64,000 bases of DNA from Rhizorhapis suberifaciens. GTDB taxonomy: Bacteria > Pseudomonadota > Alphaproteobacteria > Sphingomonadales > Sphingomonadaceae. How positions within the stretch are numbered: the first letter of the stretch is position 1; every line of letters starts with the position of its first letter. Made by a program: the position numbers and the translations under genes. Location of the stretch: contig NZ_JACHOV010000006.1 in NCBI RefSeq assembly GCF_014200045.1, forward strand, positions 124,001 through 188,000. Reading direction: 5' to 3'. The notes under the pieces were generated by a model. The model made no database searches, was not told the origin of the DNA, and was given only the letters and a program-made list of their open reading frames with translations. Positions 58,745 through 64,000 of the stretch are shown here, piece after piece.

Positions 58745-59731
58745 CTATTCCGGCGGCTTCAGCGAGAATTTCAGCAATAGCGTCCGCTGGAAAAACTGGT
58801 GGTTATCGTCCGATGCCATCCAGACAATATGCCGCTTGCCTTCGCTGGAGACCGCCAGCCCTTCGAAATTATCCGCAAGCAGCGGCGGGCGAAGCGTGGC
58901 TATCTCCTGCGCCTGAAGTAGTTTGCCGGACGAAAGGTCATCGATATCAACCATGGCAAGCTTCGTCGTGAAGCCATCGAAGATCGTTACTCGTCGATTG
59001 AGGGTCAATAGCTTTCCCGGTTCCAGCCAAGCCGCATCGGTAATTCGATAACCCTGCGGAGGTTGATAGCCGAGCCGGACGGGCGCTGGTCCAGGTGCGG
59101 CAGGGTCGCTGGAAAACAGCAAGATCTCCGTGCTTCCCTTTGGACCATAGGCCCCCTCCGCGAAAATCAGGAATCGCCCGTCCGGCAGGCGGACGGCCGC
59201 TTCGGCGCCAGCGGTGCTTGGCCAATCTCGCATCGCTTTGGGTTCCTGACACTCCTCGACACGCGCGAAGGCAGGGGAATAGCGGCAGATGCGATGAATG
59301 AGCTCAAAGGTTACCCAATATCGGTTGCTTTCGGGATCGTACATTAACCCCTCTGAATCCCATTTCCATTTCGGCCAGTTGCGTTCCTCCGGTCGTATGG
59401 GGAGAGGCGCGATGAACTCTCTAATGCCTTCGTTTTCGTGGGGCAGGCGCAGTCCGAACAGGTCCCCGCTGTCATTAAGGGCTATGATGCGACCGTCCGG
59501 CCTTAGGACCATGGCCGACAAACCTCCAAAGGAGGGATGGTCGCTCTTCAGCTCCCATCCTTCGAGATATTCCAGACGGCCGATTTCGCGCTGTTGCGGA
59601 TCGGACGTATTCAGTGGCACCGGCTTGGCACTAATCAGCAGCGCTCCTGGCACTGTCCTGATCTCCTTGCTGGACTTGGGCGCGGGGAGCAGGATGACAG
59701 CGACGAACAGGATCAGCATCAGGCGAAACAT
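58745..59731 (-). CDS. Esterase-like activity of phytase family protein, exported
   Basis: 328 aa. A hydrophobic signal segment (F-R-L-M-L-I-L-F-V-A-V-I-L-L) starts the protein. The rest fits the phytase-type beta-propeller family: G-G-L-S-A-M-V-L near 69, a D-S-G-D-L-F turn near 86, D-S-E-G-L-M-Y near 122, A-G-A-E-A-A-V-R-L-P-D-G near 170, and D-N-F-E-G-L-A-V near 288. Several acidic residues could bind calcium. Periplasmic. The substrate is unknown; true phytase activity is not implied by the family. Between rpmB and the glycine-zipper gene, convergent with rpmB. Confidence 0.82.
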   Translation of the reverse strand: MFRLMLILFVAVILLPAPKSSKEIRTVPGALLISAKPVPLNTSDPQQREIGRLEYLEGWELKSDHPSFGGLSAMVLRPDGRIIALNDSGDLFGLRLPHENEGIREFIAPLPIRPEERNWPKWKWDSEGLMYDPESNRYWVTFELIHRICRYSPAFARVEECQEPKAMRDWPSTAGAEAAVRLPDGRFLIFAEGAYGPKGSTEILLFSSDPAAPGPAPVRLGYQPPQGYRITDAAWLEPGKLLTLNRRVTIFDGFTTKLAMVDIDDLSSGKLLQAQEIATLRPPLLADNFEGLAVSSEGKRHIVWMASDDNHQFFQRTLLLKFSLKPPE

Positions 59732-59924
59732 TGCTATGCTCTAACGCGGTAAGACAATGGCTGTCATGGTTAATCTGAAAGCAGCAATGTGAACGGCGGA
59801 TAACATGCGCGTTCAGTTTTGGCTCAAACCGAATCGCCCATAAAGGCAGGGTCGAATGGATCTGGGTCGCGAAGGCTTCGGGTTCCGGCTTTGAAGCAAG
59901 CGCCATTCTGGATGAAGGAGCCAG

Positions 59925-60326
59925 ATGATGAAGAAATTTCTGCTTTCGTTAAGCGCGGCGGCGGCCGTCCTGACGGCGGTAGCCGTTCCCACCGCTCCCG
60001 CAATGGCTCGCCATGGGTATGAACGCGGCGACTATTATCGCGATTATGACCGGAGCCGGAGTTACCGGGGCGACCGCTATTATCGCGGTGACCGCTACTA
60101 CCGTGGGGACCGTTATTATCGCGGGTCGGATCGCCGCTACTATAGCGACCGGCGCTCTTACAGGGGCCGGTGCGACAGCGGCACGGGCGGCACCATTATC
60201 GGTGCGATCGCAGGCGGCTTGCTGGGCAATGAGATTGCCGGGCGGCGGGGTGACCGCACGGCGGGCACCATTATCGGTGCGGGCGTCGGCGCCGTAGCGG
60301 GTCGTGCAATCGATCGCGACTGCTAA
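59925..60326 (+). CDS. Glycine-zipper 2TM-domain protein with Tyr/Arg repeat region
   Basis: 133 aa. A signal peptide (F-L-L-S-L-S-A-A-A-A-V-L) is cut after A-M-A near 28. The middle is a Tyr-Arg-Gly-Asp repeat, mostly three exact copies of a six-residue unit, encoded by an 18-bp tandem repeat. The C-terminal half is the glycine-zipper domain with G-G-T-I-I-G-A-I-A-G-G-L-L-G-N near 88-102 and a second copy T-I-I-G-A-G-V-G-A-V-A-G-R near 115-127. Family members (Rcp/YMGG-like) insert in the outer membrane. Ribosome binding site AAGGAG. A final Cys may form a disulfide with Cys84. Confidence 0.85.
   Translation: MMKKFLLSLSAAAAVLTAVAVPTAPAMARHGYERGDYYRDYDRSRSYRGDRYYRGDRYYRGDRYYRGSDRRYYSDRRSYRGRCDSGTGGTIIGAIAGGLLGNEIAGRRGDRTAGTIIGAGVGAVAGRAIDRDC
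60069..60122. repeat. 18-bp coding tandem repeat, three copies
   Basis: Units 60069-60086, 60087-60104 and 60105-60122 share GGNGACCGNTANTANCGN with synonymous third-base changes, each encoding G-D-R-Y-Y-R. Differences only at silent positions show that the protein repeat is under selection. Copy number may vary between strains. Confidence 0.8.
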
Positions 60327-60336
60327 ACCCGCGTGC

Positions 60337-60380
60337 AAATCGAGAAGCCGCCCTAGTGATCTGGGGTGGCTTTTCGATTT
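60337..60380. terminator. Bidirectional terminator between the glycine-zipper gene and glpX
   Basis: AAATCGAGAAGCCGCCC (60337-60353) and GGGTGGCTTTTCGATTT (60364-60380) form a 17-bp stem with few mismatches. It has A- and T-rich ends on both sides, 11 bp after the plus-strand stop codon and 40 bp after the minus-strand glpX stop. Confidence 0.8.
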
Positions 60381-60419
60381 AGATGAACGGAGATAGGGAT
60401 AACTCCAAGTCAGCACATT

Positions 60420-61388
60420 CTAAAGCCGGTGTTCGCCCTTTACCCAGCGAATGGTGCCGGAACTGGCCCTCATCACGACGCTTTCGGTGGTCATCGCACC
60501 ACCGCGCAGACGCTTTACGCCCTGAAGCAATGAGCCGTCGGTAACGCCGGTAGCGGCAAAGATGCAGTCGCCCTTGGCCAGGTCGTTAAGGTCGTAGATG
60601 CGGTCCAGGTCGTCGATGCCCCATTTGCGCGCACGCGAACGTTCGTCATCGTTGCGGAAGAGCAGACGGCCTTTGAATTGTCCGCCAACGCAACGCAGCG
60701 CCGCGGCCGCAAGCACGCCTTCAGGCGCGCCGCCCGAACCCATATAGATATCGATGGTTGTATCGGGATCGGTAGTTGCGATGACGCCAGCAACGTCGCC
60801 GTCGGGGATCAGCATGATGCCGCAGCCGATCTCGCGAAGTTCGGCAATCAATTTTTCATGGCGCGGCCGGTCCAATACGCACACGATAATGTCGCCAGGC
60901 TCGACGCCCTTTTCACGCGCGACTGCCTCTACATTTTCGCGGACCGATTTGTTGAGATCGATCAGGCCGGGAGAATAGCCCGGCCCAATTGCAAGCTTGT
61001 CCATATAGACATCAGGGGCATTGAGAAGGCATCCTTCCTCCGCGATGGCGAGCACGGCGAGCGCGTTCGGACCTGCCTTTGCCGTAATCGTGGTGCCTTC
61101 CAGCGGGTCCAGCGCGATATCGATCCGGGGGCCGCTGCCTATCGCGTTGCCGACCTTTTCGCCGATGTACAGCATCGGAGCTTCGTCGCGTTCACCTTCC
61201 CCGATGACCACAGTGCCGTCGATGGCCAGGTCGTTGAATGCCTTGCGCATCGCCTCTACGGCAGCGGCGTCGGCGGCCTTCTCGTCGCCCCGGCCGATCA
61301 GCTTCGATGCAGAGATAGCCGCGGCTTCGGTGACGCGCACCATCTCCAGAACAAGAACGCGGTCAAGTACGTGGCTGGCGCTTACCAT
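60420..61388 (-). CDS. glpX: Class II fructose-1,6-bisphosphatase
   Basis: Cytoplasmic gluconeogenic phosphatase, 322 aa. The metal-site motifs are I-G-E-G-E-R-D-E-A-P-M-L near residue 61-72 and A-L-D-P-L-E-G-T near 92. The substrate-binding region I-Y-M-G-S-G-G-A-P-E-G near 210 and the late C-I-F-A-A-T-G-V-T-D-G near 275 complete the family pattern. In some bacteria GlpX also acts on sedoheptulose-1,7-bisphosphate. The start ATG lies 52 codons before the first motif, as usual. The next gene, rarD, reads in the same direction after 116 bp but shows no functional link. Confidence 0.96.
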   Translation of the reverse strand: MVSASHVLDRVLVLEMVRVTEAAAISASKLIGRGDEKAADAAAVEAMRKAFNDLAIDGTVVIGEGERDEAPMLYIGEKVGNAIGSGPRIDIALDPLEGTTITAKAGPNALAVLAIAEEGCLLNAPDVYMDKLAIGPGYSPGLIDLNKSVRENVEAVAREKGVEPGDIIVCVLDRPRHEKLIAELREIGCGIMLIPDGDVAGVIATTDPDTTIDIYMGSGGAPEGVLAAAALRCVGGQFKGRLLFRNDDERSRARKWGIDDLDRIYDLNDLAKGDCIFAATGVTDGSLLQGVKRLRGGAMTTESVVMRASSGTIRWVKGEHRL

Positions 61389-61503
61389 CTAACTTATATC
61401 CTTCCATATGTGCTTACCGGGACTTCGATAAGCGAGCCATGTTGCATTGTCGAGAACGTCTCCCTCCTTCAGACGGTGTTTTGAGTGTCTTTATCCGCTG
61501 CCG

Positions 61504-62448
61504 TCATTCGATACCCGGCAGAGCGTTTTGTTCCGCACGCGCCTGATGGAGACTTGCCGTGCTATAAAGGATAAGTCCCGCCCAGATCAGCCCGAAGCTC
61601 GATAATTGTCCGGCGGTCAGTGTTTCTCCAAAAACAAGGACGCCGAGCAGCAACTGCAAGGTCGGAGCGATATATTGCAATAGGCCCAGCGTGGAATAGG
61701 TCATCCTTTTGGCAGCTACGGCAAAGAGCAACAACGGAACCGAGGTTACGACGCCGGAGAGCACCAGAAGGCCGGTGGTCATTGGATTGGCGCCGAATGC
61801 CAGGGATCCGGCGGCGGCGAGCCATCCCATATAGGCCAGCGAAAATGGAGCGAGGATGAGCGTTTCGGCTGCAAGTCCCTGCAAGGCCGTCACGGGTGCC
61901 ATCTTGCGAATGAGCCCATATAACGAGAATGAAGCTGCGAGAGCCAGACTGATCCAGATTGTATCGAGTGCGGAAACGGCCATCATCGCCACACCGATCG
62001 TGGTGAGTGCCAAGGCCATCCATTGCAATCGCCTTAGCCGCTCCTTCAACACGACAAAGCCGAGGAGCACATTGGCCAGAGGATTCAAGAAATATCCCAG
62101 GCTCGCAGCCACAACATGGTTGTCGTGGACGGCCCAGATATAGACAAGCCAGTTGATTGCAATGAGCGCTGAGGTCGCCGCCAGGGTGAGCATGACCCGC
62201 CCATCATTCAATATTTGGCCAAAATGCCCGAGCGTGCCGCGCAGGGTCAATATAACCAGCAGCAAGCAGAGCGACCAAATGATCCGGCTTGCAACAATTT
62301 CCAGCGGGGAAACGCTGTCCAGGACCAGAAAATAGAGCGGAAGGAAACCCCAAGTCAGATAAGCGCCCATACCCGCAGCAATTCCTCCGCGCGCCATCGC
62401 ACGAGTTTCCAACACGGGGGCGGTTTGAGCGGATGTGGAAGTAGGCAT
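61504..62448 (-). CDS. rarD: EamA/RarD-family transporter
   Basis: A ten-helix inner-membrane drug/metabolite transporter, 314 aa. RarD hallmarks are G-A-Y-L-T-W-G-F-L-P-L-Y near residues 28-39, P-L-E-I-V-A-S-R-I-I-W-S near 47-58, N-W-L-V-Y-I-W-A-V near 98, V-A-A-S-L-G-Y-F-L-N-P-L near 112-123, L-L-Q-Y-I-A-P-T near 258 and G-L-I-W-A-G-L near 288. Despite the name (chloramphenicol-sensitive protein), the substrate is not established for most members. The ATG has weak ribosome-binding sequence. Monocistronic, as far as can be seen. Confidence 0.9.
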   Translation of the reverse strand: MPTSTSAQTAPVLETRAMARGGIAAGMGAYLTWGFLPLYFLVLDSVSPLEIVASRIIWSLCLLLVILTLRGTLGHFGQILNDGRVMLTLAATSALIAINWLVYIWAVHDNHVVAASLGYFLNPLANVLLGFVVLKERLRRLQWMALALTTIGVAMMAVSALDTIWISLALAASFSLYGLIRKMAPVTALQGLAAETLILAPFSLAYMGWLAAAGSLAFGANPMTTGLLVLSGVVTSVPLLLFAVAAKRMTYSTLGLLQYIAPTLQLLLGVLVFGETLTAGQLSSFGLIWAGLILYSTASLHQARAEQNALPGIE

Positions 62449-62583
62449 GAAATTCCTTGCGAGAACCGTTGCAACGGCGGGGCCAGAAGATGATGTCGTT
62501 AGAAACGGCGATTAAGATCGGCCGGCGCCTGGTTCGTCAATGGCTATGACGAGCCATGGTTCAACCCCTTGCCGAAGGAATTG

Positions 62584-62805
62584 TCAGATAATGCCGCCGC
62601 CGATGAACAGCCGAAGGCCGCCGATGGCTGCGACGATCAGGCAGAAATTTCGACCTGTATTTCTGGAAGAAAAGGAGCCGATGACTGCGCCGGCAAGGGC
62701 TATGGGAACTATCAACCAATTTGCCCATCCCAGGAATGGGATGACAGTGGGTATCATCAGGATCAAGGCCACGAAGCCGATGAGGGATGCCAGCACGCTC
62801 AGCAT
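62584..62805 (-). CDS. Small two-helix membrane protein
   Basis: 73 aa with two or three hydrophobic segments (residues ~3-22, 28-44 and 56-71) separated by a short polar turn, S-S-R-N-T-G-R-N-F near 46. The pattern recurs in sphingomonads as an uncharacterised small membrane protein next to rarD. No ribosome binding site better than a purine run is seen. It lies in a 510-bp region without any other gene candidate, and the composition is that of a real membrane protein. Confidence 0.6.
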   Translation of the reverse strand: MLSVLASLIGFVALILMIPTVIPFLGWANWLIVPIALAGAVIGSFSSRNTGRNFCLIVAAIGGLRLFIGGGII

Positions 62806-62959
62806 GGCTCTTAAATGCCCTTATGCCTGAGGCGCAGCAAGGGTTTTATGTGCCAACAACGCAGGGTTGTGGCGGCAATCATTGCTGCCGCATTGATTCC
62901 TAACCCAAATTTAACCGAAATGCTGCATGTCTGCTCACGATTGGAAGGAGCACACCGGC

Positions 62960-63706
62960 ATGTTGGCCAATAAGCTATTCACGCTTTCCGCGATCTTTGC
63001 ACTGTCCTTGACAGGCTGCGGACGTGATGACGACGCTGATCGTAACCTGGCTTCGCTGGATGAAAGCCTCACCAATGCCAGTGATCCGGCTTTGAGAGGT
63101 GCTCTTGAGGACCAGATCATTGTCGATCCGGAACTGGCAAGCCGTTCCAATACCAACGCCGTTCGGCCACCTGATCGGCCAGGCACGGGAGCGCTGCCGC
63201 CGCACGTACTTGCGACCCAATATGATGCGCCCATCGGCGGTAAGCTTTTTCGGGCGCCCAAGGCTGTCGAAGCCGCGCCTTGTCCCGGATGTGAAACGAG
63301 CGCTCCTGTGACCCTGGGCGCGCTGGCCCGCCAGCAAGGCCAGCGCGGCAAGGGGAGGGGAGGCTGCGAGGCGAACCTGCAATATGGAATGGGATGGGCC
63401 AATCGGCTGCCCAAGACATTTGCAGTTTACCCCAAGGCTCGACTGATGGAGGCCGCGGGCTCAGAGAATGCCAATTGCAACCTGCGCGCTGTCAGCTTCG
63501 TCACGAACCAGCCAATGCAGCCGGTTATCGATTTTTATTATACCAAGGCACTAAGAGCGGGCTTTGATGCCGAACATCAGCTCCTGAATGGCGAACATGT
63601 ATTGGGCGGCGTGAGAAGTAAGGACGACGGCGCCTATTTCATCACCTTCGCCAAACATGAAAGCGGAGGAACCGCCGTAGACATCGTGGCCAATAACGGA
63701 AGCTGA
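62960..63706 (+). CDS. Uncharacterised lipoprotein
   Basis: 248 aa from the ATG at 62960, preceded by AAGGAG. The signal peptide ends F-A-L-S-L-T-G-C, so Cys20 is lipidated and the protein anchored in an envelope membrane. The next 110 residues are polar, with Pro-rich and Asp-rich stretches and a C-P-G-C pair near 115. The C-terminal ~100 residues look folded (N-R-L-P-K-T-F-A-V-Y-P-K-A, then V-I-D-F-Y-Y-T-K-A near 195), similar to small alpha/beta domains in other sphingomonad lipoproteins. Function unknown. Start ATG 62927 is possible but would hide the signal peptide. Confidence 0.75.
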   Translation: MLANKLFTLSAIFALSLTGCGRDDDADRNLASLDESLTNASDPALRGALEDQIIVDPELASRSNTNAVRPPDRPGTGALPPHVLATQYDAPIGGKLFRAPKAVEAAPCPGCETSAPVTLGALARQQGQRGKGRGGCEANLQYGMGWANRLPKTFAVYPKARLMEAAGSENANCNLRAVSFVTNQPMQPVIDFYYTKALRAGFDAEHQLLNGEHVLGGVRSKDDGAYFITFAKHESGGTAVDIVANNGS

Positions 63707-63731
63707 TCCCTCTTCCCGAATGCTAAGGTGG

Positions 63732-64000
63732 TCACTTTCCATGTGCCCCGGCTCGTATCTCGGACAATGTGGCTGATGGTGTGATCGCCTCTGGATCCAT
63801 CAGGCAATGAATGATTGCTGGCTTGCCTGAGGAAAGCGCCCTTTCAAACGCGGGACCGAATTCTTCTGTTCGCTCCACCCGCTCGCCATGGCCGCCAAAT
63901 GCACGTGCATAGGCGGCAAAATCGGGATTGCGCAGATCGGTTGCGATCACGCGGCCTGGAAACTGCCGCTCTTGATGCATTCGGATCGTACCGTACATGC
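63732..64000 (-). CDS. Thiamine-diphosphate-dependent enzyme, C-terminal end (partial)
   Basis: The gene runs off the right edge; 88 residues are visible. N-terminal M-Y-G-T-I-R-M-H-Q, then D-F-A-A-Y-A-R-A-F-G-G-H-G near 26-38, E-F-G-P-A-F-E-R-A near 46, and P-A-I-I-H-C-L-M-D-P near 60 are typical of the pyrophosphate-binding C-terminal domain of acetolactate synthase-like enzymes. The M-Y-G-T-I-R position is where the substrate-side helix begins. Which reaction it does cannot be said without the rest. Confidence 0.8.
   Translation of the reverse strand, partial: MYGTIRMHQERQFPGRVIATDLRNPDFAAYARAFGGHGERVERTEEFGPAFERALSSGKPAIIHCLMDPEAITPSATLSEIRAGAHGK

Noticed and set aside
1-64000. CRISPR arrays, rRNA genes or a replication origin
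   Set aside because: No regularly spaced repeats, rRNA segments or DnaA-box clusters were noticed on reading.

Overview
The window is high-GC DNA from an alphaproteobacterium, almost certainly a sphingomonad (Sphingobium/Sphingomonas/Novosphingobium group). This rests on the look of the proteins, several TonB-dependent receptors, and two kinds of dispersed palindromic repeat that I recognise from sphingomonad chromosomes. No database search was possible, so the genus is an inference.

Layout. (1) 1-5843 is core chromosome: the 3' part of glyS, carrying an in-frame palindromic repeat, then ppdK, xerD and accA. (2) 5888-36453 is a genomic island of about 30.5 kb inserted at the 3' end of tRNA-Asn. 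A 16-bp direct repeat (the last nine tRNA bases plus 7 bp) sits at both ends. A decayed integrase lies beside the tRNA, and what looks like the tRNA's own terminator is stranded at the far end, next to accA. (3) 36445-63706 is core chromosome again: tRNA-Asn, nadK, moaA, a truncated haemoglobin, small stress and envelope proteins, an L,D-transpeptidase, prmA, a soluble chemoreceptor, sdhCDA without sdhB, Cu/Zn SOD, a low-molecular-weight phosphatase, a BI-1 protein, a TonB receptor behind a cobalamin riboswitch, surface-polysaccharide genes, tadA, rpmB, glpX and rarD. (4) The window ends inside a thiamine-diphosphate enzyme.

The island is a patchwork of catabolic modules separated by gene and IS relics. 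Module A (8632-13033) has an SDR, an IlvD/Edd dehydratase, an SMP-30 lactonase and an HpcH/HpaI aldolase, the set needed for a non-phosphorylative sugar-acid route. Module B (13134-16277) is a GAF/Fis regulator, an aldehyde dehydrogenase behind a perfect palindrome, and a DUF779 protein. Module C (16391-22824) is an MmsA-type dehydrogenase, CaiB CoA-transferase, enoyl-CoA hydratase, GMC dehydrogenase and AcuI-type reductase; together these match the acrylate/3-hydroxypropionate pathway (DddC-AcuN-AcuK-DddA-AcuI) known from DMSP degraders. An HD-domain protein with the PhnZ/MIOX diiron ligand pattern follows. Module D (24320-35627) holds a FAH-family hydrolase, a TonB receptor, a muconolactone-isomerase-like protein, a BKACE enzyme, a GntR regulator, an epoxide hydrolase, a Pro-1 tautomerase, and a second hydratase/CoA-transferase/reductase trio. 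Four promoter or start regions of module D share a paired AT-rich TCGA motif with 18-19 bp spacing, which suggests one regulon under the GntR protein. The substrate of module D is unknown and is the best candidate in the window for an undescribed pathway.
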